From Candidatus Kuenenia stuttgartensis (lineage in GTDB: Bacteria > Planctomycetota > Planctomycetia > Pirellulales > UBA1268): DNA of 45,851 nucleotides. Each line of letters starts with the position of its first letter. Positions within the stretch are counted from its first letter, which is position 1. Position numbers and translations under genes: made by a program. The notes under the pieces were generated by a model, which was not told the DNA's origin, did not search any database, and saw nothing but the letters and a program-made list of their open reading frames with translations. Below are positions 1-8,340 of this stretch, piece by piece. The stretch spans positions 1 through 45,851 of the forward strand of contig CAMDDJ010000023.1 of the NCBI GenBank assembly GCA_945891385.1, read 5' to 3'.

Positions 1-146
1 GTTTGACGGGGCGGAGGCGAAGTCATGTGGTGGGTCGGGGTCGCCCATGCCCCGTCGCCGGACGTTCGCTGCCGTTTGACGGGGCGGAGGCGACGTCATG
101 CGGTGGGTCGGTGCCGCCCATGCCCCGTCGCCGGACGTTCGCTGCG
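1..146. repeat. Tandem 73-bp repeat, two units
   Basis: Two units start at 1 and 74, each opening GTTTGACGGGGCGGAGGCGA and ending GGACGTTCGCTGC. They differ at a handful of positions. The same pair of units is present inverted at 4884-5029, so the duplication predates the copying of element A or spread with it. The window starts on the first base of a unit, so more units may lie upstream. Confidence 0.85.
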
Positions 147-546
147 CCCATCCTGGGCTTCGCTCACTCCGAGATACCTGCGCTCCGCCATCCATGGCTC
201 CGCTGGTTATCTAGGCCGGCTCGTGGGGCACGGGCGACCCCGACCGAACGACGCGTTTGAAGTGCCCAAAGCCACACCACCTCTCAGGCACGCAGCGGGC
301 AAAGCCCGCGCCGCGTGCCAGACAGTTCTCGCGCCGTCACCGCCGACCCGCGTCGGCTCCGGCTTTCAGGCACGCAGCGGGCGAAGCCCGCGCCGCGTGC
401 CATCCGGGTCGCCCCGCCTCGACGACAGTCCGCGCAGACAGGGCAACCACTCCTCGAGAGCCGCACGCCATCGGCCGCCAGGAAGGCGGCCGGCCGGGCG
501 GAGGCCCGGCTAGCTCAGCGGGGCCAGGGATGGCCCGCTGAGCGCT
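1..546 (-). repeat. Repeat element A, copy 1 (downstream of tsf)
   Basis: About 546 bp, cut by the window start. Read on the minus strand it begins GCGCTCAGCGGGCC exactly at the tsf stop codon and runs away from the gene. It is a near-identical inverted copy of 4484-5035. It contains a tandem 73-bp unit (1-73 and 74-146), two hairpins built on AGGCACGCAGCGGGC, and palindromes such as GCCGGGCCTCCGCCCGGC. Open frames cross it on both strands, but they mirror the GC-rich repeat and match no family I recognise. No transposase is present. Function unknown. Confidence 0.85.
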
Positions 547-1382
547 TAAGACAGCTTCCAGTTGTCGACGCTCACGATCTCGATGCCGGCTTGATTGGCG
601 AGCTGGCCGACGGAGAGCTTGTCGTCCTTCACGAAGGGCTGCTCGAGCAGGACGCACTGGGCGAAGAAGTTTCGCAGCCGGCCCTCGATCATCTTGGCGA
701 TGATGTTCTCGGGCTTGCCTTCCTTGCGGGCGGCTTCCGTGAGAATCTCCCGCTCCTTGTCGACGACGGCCGGGTCGAGGTCTTCTTTGCGAACCGCCTG
801 TGGGGCCAGGGCGACCACGTGCATCGCGATGTCCTTGGCGGTCTCGGCTGCAGCCGCAGCTGCGGCACCTGCGATCTCCACGATCGCAGCCTTCGAGCCG
901 TCGTGGTGGGCATAGCCGCCACAGGCCGCGTTGATCCGCTTGATCCTGGAGAGCTCGAAGACCTCCCGCATCCGATTGAAAAGATCGTCTTTGATTTCGC
1001 CGAGGGTCTTGTCTGGATGAGCCAGGCTCTTCTGGGCCAGGAGTTCCTCGGGGGTCGCCGCTCCGGGCCCGAGGGCCAGGGTCTTGGCGATGTCGTTGCA
1101 AAAGTCTTTGAAATCGGGACTGGCCGCCACCGGCGGGCTCTCACACTTCAGCTCGATGATCGCGCCGACGCCCTTGGCTGGGTCGGTGTAGACGGCCAGC
1201 CGGCCACAGGAGGTTTCGCGATCGGCCCGCATCGACTGGGTCTTGATGCCCTGCTTCCGCAGCCAGTCGACGGCCTGCTCCGTGTTGCCGCCACATTCGG
1301 CGAGAGCCTTCTTGCACTCCATCATCGGGAGTCCGGTCTTTTCCCTGAGCGCCATCACGGCGGCGGCGGTGATCTCAGCCAT
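546..1382 (-). CDS. tsf: Translation elongation factor Ts
   Basis: EF-Ts is the guanine-nucleotide exchange factor for EF-Tu. The 278-aa product is of normal length and opens with the family signature (residues 11-29, LREKTGLPMMECKKALAE), followed by the dimerisation/core domains. The ATG at 1382 is chosen over the one at 1388: AGGAG abuts the 1388 ATG but sits 6 nt from 1382, and MAEIT is the usual EF-Ts start. It lies 106 bp downstream of rpsB, the classic rpsB-tsf pair. Oddity: the nearly universal TDFV motif, which carries Asp80 and Phe81 in E. coli, reads S82-P-P-V here, while flanking sequence aligns well. Its stop abuts repeat element A. Confidence 0.96.
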   Translation of the reverse strand: MAEITAAAVMALREKTGLPMMECKKALAECGGNTEQAVDWLRKQGIKTQSMRADRETSCGRLAVYTDPAKGVGAIIELKCESPPVAASPDFKDFCNDIAKTLALGPGAATPEELLAQKSLAHPDKTLGEIKDDLFNRMREVFELSRIKRINAACGGYAHHDGSKAAIVEIAGAAAAAAAETAKDIAMHVVALAPQAVRKEDLDPAVVDKEREILTEAARKEGKPENIIAKMIEGRLRNFFAQCVLLEQPFVKDDKLSVGQLANQAGIEIVSVDNWKLS

Positions 1383-1488
1383 GGTCATCTCCTACGGGAT
1401 TGCGTGAGGGTGAGAGGAACAGACGCGAGGGCCAGGCCGGAAGAAAGCCGTCCCGTCGTCGCGGAAGTGAACGGAAGCCGAAACTGGC

Positions 1489-2295
<807 letters not shown>

Positions 2296-2334
2296 GCTCG
2301 TTGACTCTTTCGGGCTGCGAGGATTCAAAGGACG

Positions 2335-2352
2335 AAAAATCGGGTTCCCGAC
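2335..2352 (-). terminator. Terminator-like hairpin in the rpsB leader
   Basis: On the minus strand, TCGGGAACCCGA is followed directly by five T residues, inside the 73-nt leader between the predicted rpsB start site and its GTG. The stem is short (4-5 bp), so this is a weak attenuator candidate. S2 autoregulation of rpsB-tsf is known in enterobacteria, but whether this structure takes part is inference. Confidence 0.3.
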
Positions 2353-2374
2353 CGAGGCCGGGAGAGCACCGCAA

Positions 2375-2402
2375 ACTATCGGCTTTTCCGGGCGAATGTC
2401 AA
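2375..2402 (-). promoter_or_regulatory. Predicted sigma-70-type promoter of rpsB-tsf
   Basis: On the minus strand a perfect -35 box TTGACA (2402-2397) is followed after 16 nt by GATAGT (2380-2375), a 4/6 match to the -10 box. Predicted start is near 2368, giving a leader of about 73 nt before the GTG at 2295. Confidence 0.55.
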
Positions 2403-2462
2403 TCGCCGCCACCCCTCGTCCGGCCAAATCCGCCCCGCCGCCCTGGAAAAACGGGCGGAGGC

Positions 2463-2492
2463 TTGAATCGGCTGGAACGGCCGAACTAGACT
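2463..2492 (+). promoter_or_regulatory. Possible promoter of ilvN-ilvC
   Basis: TTGAAT (2463-2468), an 18-nt spacer and TAGACT (2487-2492) each match 4/6 of the consensus. Predicted start is near 2500, about 50 nt before ilvN. It diverges from the rpsB promoter about 60 bp away. Confidence 0.4.
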
Positions 2493-2550
2493 CCGCCCGG
2501 CGTTTTCAGCTTTTTCCGGCTCCGCCGCTCCCCGCCAGTGCTCCTCTTTC

Positions 2551-3102
2551 ATGCGCCACGTCATCTCGGCCACCGTGCAGAACGTTCCCGGTGTGCTCGC
2601 CCACGTCTCGGGAATGCTCGCCTCGCGGGGCTATAACATCGACAGCCTGGCGGTCGGCGAGACCGAAGACCCCGGCTTCTCCCGGATGACCTTCGTGCTC
2701 CGGGGTGATGACCGTGTGCTCGACCAGGTACGCCGTCAGCTCGAAAAAATCGTGACCGTCGTGCGGGTCGACGACATCAGCTCGCGGAACTTCGTCGAGC
2801 GGGACCTGATGCTGATCAAGGTCGCTGCCGAGGCCGGCCAGACGCGGACCGAGGTCAAGGAATTGGCCGAGATTTTCCGCGGCCGAATCGTCGACGTCGC
2901 CCCCGACAGCGTGATTGTGGAGATCTCCGGAACCGAGAAAAAACTCGAAGGCTTCATCGAACTGATGCGGCCGCACGGCATTCTCGAACTCGTCCGCACC
3001 GGCCGAATCGCGATGGTCCGGGGAAGCCCGGTAACCCGCGAGTTGACCGAGGCCGCCGACGGCCCCGCACCCGGCGAGGTCGGGGCCGAGTCGCTCGCCT
3101 GA
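2551..3102 (+). CDS. ilvN: Acetolactate synthase, small regulatory subunit
   Basis: This is the regulatory subunit of acetohydroxyacid synthase, which catalyses the first common step of Val/Leu/Ile synthesis and confers valine feedback sensitivity. The 183-aa product begins with an ACT domain ([20 protein letters not shown] near residues 11-30, then [10 protein letters not shown]), followed by the ALS_ss_C domain (roughly 80-160). Size fits the family. The catalytic subunit gene is not in this window. ilvC follows 86 bp downstream in the same direction, so the two probably form one unit. No clear Shine-Dalgarno sequence precedes the ATG. Confidence 0.95.
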   Translation: MRHVISATVQNVPGVLAHVSGMLASRGYNIDSLAVGETEDPGFSRMTFVLRGDDRVLDQVRRQLEKIVTVVRVDDISSRNFVERDLMLIKVAAEAGQTRTEVKELAEIFRGRIVDVAPDSVIVEISGTEKKLEGFIELMRPHGILELVRTGRIAMVRGSPVTRELTEAADGPAPGEVGAESLA

Positions 3103-3188
3103 GATCCGGCGGCGGCCGTTCCGCTCACCACGCTTCTCTGCCTTTCTCCTCCGACCTCGTTCGACACCTCTCCACGGAGCCCACGCCC

Positions 3189-4193
3189 TTGCCCGCCACG
3201 ATTTATTACGACGCCGACGCCGACCTCAAGGACCTTGCCGGCAAGACCATCGCCATCATCGGCTACGGCTCGCAGGGGCATGCCCAGGCTCAGAACCTGC
3301 GGGACAGCGGCCTGAAGGTCGTCGTGGCCCAGCGGCCTGGCGGGCCGAACTACGACCTGGCAAAGAGCCACGGCTTTGAGCCCGTCTCGGTGGAGGAAGC
3401 CGTCAAGCAGGCCGACGTGATCAACATCCTCCTGCCCGACGAACTGCAGGGGGACGTGTACAAGGCGAGCATCAAGCCGAACCTCAAGCCGGGGGCCGTG
3501 CTGATGGCGAGCCACGGCTTCAATTTCCACTTCGGGCAGGTCGAACCGCCGCCCGGCCATGACATCCTCCTCGTGGCCCCGAAGGGTCCCGGCCACCTCG
3601 TCCGCAGCGAATACGTGAAGGGGGGCGGCGTGCCCTGCCTGATCGCCCTGGGACCGGGCGCCAGCGAGCAGACCAAGAAGATCGGCCTGGCCTACGCCAA
3701 GGGCATCGGCGGTACGCGGGGCGGCGTGATCGAGACGACGATCGCCGAGGAGACCGAGACCGACCTCTTCGGTGAACAGGCCGTGCTCTGCGGTGGCGTC
3801 TCCGAATTGATCAAGGCCGGCTTCGACACGCTCGTCGAAGCGGGCTATCAGCCCGAGATGGCCTACTTCGAGTGCCTCCACGAGATGAAACTGATCGTGG
3901 ACCTCTTCTACCAGGGCGGCCTCGAATACATGCGGTACAGCGTTTCGAACACCGCCGAATACGGTGACTACACCCGCGGCAAGCGGATCATCACCGACGA
4001 GACGCGGGCCGAGATGAAGAAGATTCTGGAAGAGATCCGCTCCGGGCAGTTCGCCCGCGACTGGATCCTGGAAAACCGGGGCGGTGCCGCGATGTTCAAA
4101 TCGACCCGTCGCCGCGAGCGGGAGCACAAGCTCACCGAGACCGGCCGCCGGCTCCGTAAGATGATGAAGTGGATCGACGCCAAGGAGACGTGA
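3189..4193 (+). CDS. ilvC: Ketol-acid reductoisomerase, class I
   Basis: It converts acetolactate or acetohydroxybutyrate to the dihydroxy acid using Mg2+ and NAD(P)H, the second step of branched-chain amino acid synthesis. The 334-aa length is typical of class I. The Rossmann motif GYGSQG is at residues 25-30, His at 109, metal ligands Asp192 and Glu196 (TDLFGEQ), and Glu228/Glu232 (YFECLHEMK). The TTG start is supported by GGAG at 3176-3179, 9 nt upstream, and no in-frame ATG is near. The loop after strand 2 (RPGGPNYD, 49-56) lacks the Ser pair of typical NADPH-binding loops and ends in Asp, so cofactor preference is uncertain. Confidence 0.95.
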   Translation: MPATIYYDADADLKDLAGKTIAIIGYGSQGHAQAQNLRDSGLKVVVAQRPGGPNYDLAKSHGFEPVSVEEAVKQADVINILLPDELQGDVYKASIKPNLKPGAVLMASHGFNFHFGQVEPPPGHDILLVAPKGPGHLVRSEYVKGGGVPCLIALGPGASEQTKKIGLAYAKGIGGTRGGVIETTIAEETETDLFGEQAVLCGGVSELIKAGFDTLVEAGYQPEMAYFECLHEMKLIVDLFYQGGLEYMRYSVSNTAEYGDYTRGKRIITDETRAEMKKILEEIRSGQFARDWILENRGGAAMFKSTRRREREHKLTETGRRLRKMMKWIDAKET

Positions 4194-4200
4194 GCCGCCG

Positions 4201-4476
4201 ATGACGGGCGAAGAACTCCAATCTCGAAGGCTCTACGAGCAACTCCAGCCTGGAGATCGGGTGGAGGTCATCCACGGCGTCACCGTGGGCTCGAGCGGAT
4301 CTTGGAAGACCACGACGGTCGGCCGCGTGCTCCGCACTGAACGCCGACGACATGGCCTCCACTTCCGCCGCAACCCCGACGACAAGGTCTACAGCGACGT
4401 TCTGATCCTCGCGCGGGACGACGGCGAACTCACCACCGTCACGATCGACGAGTTCACCCGACTGAAGAAGTTCTGA
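4201..4476 (+). CDS. Small conserved-type hypothetical protein
   Basis: A 91-aa soluble protein starting 7 nt after the ilvC stop, so it is probably co-transcribed and perhaps translationally coupled. It has no signal peptide, membrane segment or Cys. The middle reads like a small beta-rich fold (PGDRVEVIHGVTVGSS, then VGRVLRTERRRHGLHFRR), with a basic patch that could bind nucleic acid; that is only an impression from composition. I do not recognise the family. AAGGAG inside the end of ilvC lies about 13 nt upstream. Repeat element A begins 7 nt after its stop. Confidence 0.7.
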   Translation: MTGEELQSRRLYEQLQPGDRVEVIHGVTVGSSGSWKTTTVGRVLRTERRRHGLHFRRNPDDKVYSDVLILARDDGELTTVTIDEFTRLKKF

Positions 4477-4789
4477 CTACTAAAGCGCTCAGCGGGCCAT
4501 CCCTGGCCCCGCTGAGCTAGCCGGGCCTCCGCCCGGCCGGCCGCCTTCCTGGCGGCCGATGGCGTGCGGCTCTCGAGGAGTGGTTGCCCTGCCTGCGCGG
4601 ATTGTCGTCGAGGCGGGGCGACCCGGATGGCACGCAGCGCGGGCTTTGCCCGCTGCGTGCCTGTAAGCCGGAGCCGACGCGGGTCGGCGGTGACGGCGCG
4701 AGAACTGTCTGCCGCGCAGCGCGGGCCTTGCCCGCTGCGTGCCTGAGAGGTGGTGTGGCTTCGGGCACTTCAAACGCTTCGTTCGGTCG

Positions 4790-4919
4790 GGGTCGCCCGT
4801 GCCCCACGAGCCGGCCTAGATAACCAGCGGAGCCATGGATGGCGGAGCGCAGGTATCTCGGAGTGAGCGGAGCCCAGGATGGGCGCAGCGAACGTCCGGC
4901 GACGGGGCATGGGCGACCC
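4790..4919 (+). other. Core structured module of element A, copy 2
   Basis: A 130-nt module whose ends pair over 16 nt with one G/T wobble. Inside are an outer stem AGATAACC/GGTATCT holding the hairpin GCCA-TGGA-TGGC (4832-4843), and the hairpin GCCCA-GGA-TGGGC (4872-4884). The module at 18020-18151 has the same plan with different stem sequences. Confidence 0.7.
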
Positions 4920-5029
4920 CGGCCCACCACATGACGTCGCCTCCGCCCCGTCAAACAGCAGCGAGCGTCCGGCGACGGGGCATGGGCGGCACCGACCCAC
5001 CGCATGACGTCGCTTCCGCCCCTGCAAAC
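4884..5029. repeat. Tandem 73-bp repeat, two units (inverted copy)
   Basis: Reading the minus strand, units start at 5029 (GTTTGCAGGGGCGGAAGCGA) and 4956 (GTTTGACGGGGCGGAGGCGA), the same 73-bp period as at 1-146. The outer unit is the more diverged. The bamA stop lies 14 bp beyond. Confidence 0.8.
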
Positions 5030-5042
5030 GGCAGATCAGGCC

Positions 5043-8000
5043 TCAGCGGGCGAAGCCGACGAAGAAGCTGAAGAGCTGCTTGCTGTCGTACGGGGCATAT
5101 GCCACCGGGACGGCGAAGTCGAGGGCGATCGGCGCCGGGCCCATCGCCGGCAGCGTGATCCGGAGGCCGAAGCCAGGCGCGACCCGCATGTTGTTGATCG
5201 AGACGTTGCTCTCGACGGTGCCGAAGTCGGTGAAGACCACGCCGCGGAGCGAGTCGTCGGCGGTGATCGGGAAGAGATACTCGACGGTGTTGAGCCACTG
5301 GAACGGACCACCCACGATCGCCAACTGGCCGTTGGGACCGGCCTGGCGGGGGCTCGCCCCGCGGAACACGAAGCCTCGGAGGGTGTTGTAGCCGCCGGCA
5401 AAGAAGTTGTCGTAGGCGGGCGTGTCGGGACCGCTCATGCCCAACACGGAGCCGACCGAAAGCACGTGTCGCCCCGAGCCGTCGGGCCGCTCATTCAAGA
5501 GGAAGTATTGCCGCCCTTCGAGGATGCCGCGGGGGTAGACGAAGGTGCCGATCACCTGCTCGAACTCGAACGTGGCGAGATGGCCCTGCGTCGGCAGGAA
5601 GGGGCTGTCGCGAGTGTCGTGGATGACGCCGCCGGAGAACCCATAGACGCCGTTGGTTCCCAGCATGTTCACGATGTCGGGCGCAAGCACCCGGGCGTCG
5701 AATACGTCGACGCTCTCGCCGCGGAAGCCGGCGTTGACCGAGAGATCGGGGGCGAACTGGAACTGATAGCCGAGTCCGATCCGGCCGCCGGTTCGCGCCT
5801 CGGCCCAGTCGAAGAAGTAGCGGGTGTAGTAGGAGGCCGACATCGACAGGCCGATGCGGGTGTCGAACAGATAGGGTTCCTGGAAGGTGGCCATGTATCG
5901 CTGCAGCTGCGTGCCGGGCGCGGCCTCGAGCCGGAACCGCTGGCCGGCGCCGCGAAAGGCGGTGCCGTTCTTGATGTCGTCCCAGCTCCGCGGCAGTCGG
6001 AGGATGTCGAAGTTCTGCTCGTCGACAACGATGTTGCCGACCAATCCGGCGTTGGAGTTCACGCCGGCCCCGATCATCAGACGGCCGGTCTGGGTCTCTT
6101 CGGCATCGACGTCGAGGATCACATACGGTTCGTTGCCGGGATACACGGGCATCCCGCCCATGGCTCCGCCACCGCCGAAGTCGGGGAGGGCCCCGGGCTG
6201 CTGAAAACCCTGGGGCTGGTTGGGATCCATCTGCGCGACCGGCAACGCGGGAAACCCGGCTGCGGGCGAAGGGACTCCCGCGACGGGCTGCTGGGCCGTG
6301 TAGGGCGTCGCGGCGGGGGCTGCCATCCGACCGTAGTCGAGGGCCTCCGGACCGGCTGGCGCCAGGGGTTGACCGCCCCAGGGCTGCCCGGGCTGTTGCT
6401 GGACGGCCGGCTGAGCCACTGCGACCGGCGCCGGCTGGTAGGGAGCAGCCTGATACGCGGGCTGCTGCTGATAGCCGGGCTGCGGATAGGCAGGCTGCTG
6501 CGGCATCACAGCCTGCGGGGCGTAGGCCTGCGGAGCCGCGGTAACCGGATAGCCTGGGCTCTGCCCGCGCCAGACCGGCTGGCCGGCGGTGGTGGTCGGA
6601 CGGGGCTTCTGCTCGCCGGGCGCCGAGGCCGGTGTGCCGGGAGACGGATCGCCTGACTGGCTGTCGCCATCGGCCGTCATCCCCTCGACCTTGTTCCATG
6701 TGGCGTCGAGCACGAGATCGATGACGGCATCGCCCGGCTCGTCGGGACTCTGTCCTCGGAAGCCCGGTCGGTCGGGATCACGGGCCATCTGGGTCGCTTC
6801 CCGGCCCTCGGGCTTCGCGAACGTGATCCGCGGTCCTTCGCCCTTGGCGGCATCGGCGGCGAACAGGCTGCTCGACTTCAGTCGCCGCTCGTCATCCCGC
6901 AACTTGCGGATGTCGAGAATGTCGCCTGGCCGCAGCGAAAGCCGGTTGAGCACGACGCTGTGACGGGTGTGGGGGTGCTCACCCCGGATGCGGACGTTGA
7001 TTTTGCCGACCCGATACCGCTGCCCCTCGGCGACGTTGTAGACGAGGTCGAGCTGACCGGGCTCCTCCAAAAACCGAGGATCAGCCCGGATGTCGGCGAA
7101 GACGAAACCGCGGCCGCCGTAGATGTCGCGGATCAGGTTGAGATCCTTGTCCATCTTGGACTGGTTGAAGTACTCGCCGCCCTTGAGTTCGAGATCCCGC
7201 TGAAGGAACTCGGTCTTGAACTTGCTGTTGCCCATGAAGGAGACGTTGCGGACCGTGTACCGCGGGCCCTCGTTGACCACGAAGGTAAGGTGCGTCCAGT
7301 CGCGGAGCCCTTCGTGCACGACGCTCACCTCGCGGCCCACCTTGGCCTGGAAGAAGCCGAGGCTGCGGTAGTAGGCCGTAAGCGCGTCGACGTCGGCGTC
7401 GATCGCCTCCCGATCGACGTCGCCGCCGATCAACCAGAAGACGCCCGGCTTGCTCTTGATCTGCGTCAGGAGCCGGGCGTCGCTGGCGATCGTGTTGCCG
7501 ACGAAGCTCGTCCAGAGAGCCTTGCGGGCGCGACCCTCGTCGATCAAGAACACGGCCCCCTTGTCGCCCGGCTTGCCGCCCTCGACGGTCGTCACGCGAG
7601 CCGCCTCGTAGCCCTTTTCGTGGTAATAGCCTTCGATTCGCCGCCGAGCCTCCTCGACGACGTAGGGATCCATCGAGTCGCCGACGTCGATCTCGGCCTT
7701 CTTGCGGAGCGTACGGGTGGTGATTCGCTGGTTGCCGACGTATTTCACGTAGCGGAGCATCGGCCGCTCCACCACCTGGAAGATCACCACCACGCCGTCG
7801 GCCACCCGGACGTACTTCGGATGGACATCCACAAACTTGCGGGAACGGTGCAGGGTCCGCACGTCCTCCTCGACGGCCTGCGGATCGAAGACCTGGCCGG
7901 CCCGCGTGGTGAGCTTCGGCAGTTTTGCGACGTCGGTGGCCTCGTTTCCCTCGATCCGTACCTCGACGATCACGTCCGCCGACGGGGCCGTGGTCGCGGC

Positions 8001-8114
8001 TGTTCCGCCGACAGCCACGGGCGGAAGCGGCTGGATCGCGGCCTGCTCCTGCCCGAGAGCGGGCGGTCCCGTCAGGGCAATCGCGAGGACCGCCAGGAAC
8101 GTAGTCCTGACCAT
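5043..8114 (-). CDS. bamA: Outer-membrane assembly factor BamA with Pro/Gln-rich insert
   Basis: BamA/Omp85 inserts beta-barrel proteins into the outer membrane. The 1023-aa product has a signal peptide (start MVRTTFLAVLAIALTG, cleavage near ALG-Q), five POTRA repeats (about 48-470; e.g. VRIEGNEATD, VKYVGNQRI, FVGNTIAS, VSFMGNSKF) and a C-terminal barrel (about 660-1023) with LRGFVFRG near 910, matching the conserved loop-6 VRGF/YRGF motif. Between POTRA5 and the barrel lies a Pro/Gln/Ala-rich stretch of about 165 residues (490-655), making it longer than typical BamA (about 800 aa). The last strand ends FFVGFAR rather than on an aromatic residue. The ATG at 8114 is chosen for the signal peptide; the frame is open further upstream. 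Confidence 0.92.
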   Translation of the reverse strand: MVRTTFLAVLAIALTGPPALGQEQAAIQPLPPVAVGGTAATTAPSADVIVEVRIEGNEATDVAKLPKLTTRAGQVFDPQAVEEDVRTLHRSRKFVDVHPKYVRVADGVVVIFQVVERPMLRYVKYVGNQRITTRTLRKKAEIDVGDSMDPYVVEEARRRIEGYYHEKGYEAARVTTVEGGKPGDKGAVFLIDEGRARKALWTSFVGNTIASDARLLTQIKSKPGVFWLIGGDVDREAIDADVDALTAYYRSLGFFQAKVGREVSVVHEGLRDWTHLTFVVNEGPRYTVRNVSFMGNSKFKTEFLQRDLELKGGEYFNQSKMDKDLNLIRDIYGGRGFVFADIRADPRFLEEPGQLDLVYNVAEGQRYRVGKINVRIRGEHPHTRHSVVLNRLSLRPGDILDIRKLRDDERRLKSSSLFAADAAKGEGPRITFAKPEGREATQMARDPDRPGFRGQSPDEPGDAVIDLVLDATWNKVEGMTADGDSQSGDPSPGTPASAPGEQKPRPTTTAGQPVWRGQSPGYPVTAAPQAYAPQAVMPQQPAYPQPGYQQQPAYQAAPYQPAPVAVAQPAVQQQPGQPWGGQPLAPAGPEALDYGRMAAPAATPYTAQQPVAGVPSPAAGFPALPVAQMDPNQPQGFQQPGALPDFGGGGAMGGMPVYPGNEPYVILDVDAEETQTGRLMIGAGVNSNAGLVGNIVVDEQNFDILRLPRSWDDIKNGTAFRGAGQRFRLEAAPGTQLQRYMATFQEPYLFDTRIGLSMSASYYTRYFFDWAEARTGGRIGLGYQFQFAPDLSVNAGFRGESVDVFDARVLAPDIVNMLGTNGVYGFSGGVIHDTRDSPFLPTQGHLATFEFEQVIGTFVYPRGILEGRQYFLLNERPDGSGRHVLSVGSVLGMSGPDTPAYDNFFAGGYNTLRGFVFRGASPRQAGPNGQLAIVGGPFQWLNTVEYLFPITADDSLRGVVFTDFGTVESNVSINNMRVAPGFGLRITLPAMGPAPIALDFAVPVAYAPYDSKQLFSFFVGFAR

Positions 8115-8291
8115 GGCGGCGGGGCAGCGGACGGTGTCGGCAGGTACAGTCAACGGTTGGGCCGCCGGAGGAATCTCTGCGAAAGCCGCGGAGAGATACC
8201 GGCCGCGAAGAGTCGCCACAAGCCGAAAAAGGCCTGCTTTCTTTCCACCCAGGTCCCCCGCGTCAACCGCTCCTTGCCCAAATCGCGATCC

Positions 8292-8321
8292 TTGACTGGC
8301 CTCCGCGCACGCAGGTAGTTT
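8292..8321 (+). promoter_or_regulatory. Possible promoter of the Sua5-like/YwlE-rpiB unit
   Basis: TTGACT (8292-8297), an 18-nt spacer and TAGTTT (8316-8321). The -35 is strong (5/6), the -10 weak (3/6). Predicted start is near 8328, just before GGGGAAAGG and the ATG at 8341. The rest of the 226-bp divergent gap holds a bulged palindrome (ATCTCTGCG/CGCGGAGAGAT, about 8174-8200). Confidence 0.4.
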
Positions 8322-8340
8322 TCCTGGGGAAAGGCGGCGA

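Larger units (their letters stand above)
4484..5035 (+). repeat. Repeat element A, copy 2 (inverted relative to copy 1)
   Basis: About 550 bp, highly similar to 1-546 in reverse. In order: hairpin 4489-4515 (TCAGCGGGCCA/TGGCCCCGCTGA), palindromes GCCGGGCCTCCGCCCGGC and GGCCGCCTTCCTGGCGGCC, hairpin 4629-4661 (GGCACGCAGC stem, GGGC-TTT-GCCC tip) with a relative near 4714-4744, then a core module 4790-4919 closed by 16-nt arms (GGGTCGCCCGTGCCCC and GGGGCATGGGCGACCC), then two 73-bp tandem units. It fills the whole gap between the small gene ending at 4476 and the bamA stop at 5043. Open frames within it are low-complexity and unsupported. Confidence 0.9.

Noticed and set aside
4484-5035. Integron attC-like array suggested by 3'-end structured repeats
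   Set aside because: No integrase gene, no GTTRRRY/RYYYAAC core sites, and the genes between copies are not cassettes.
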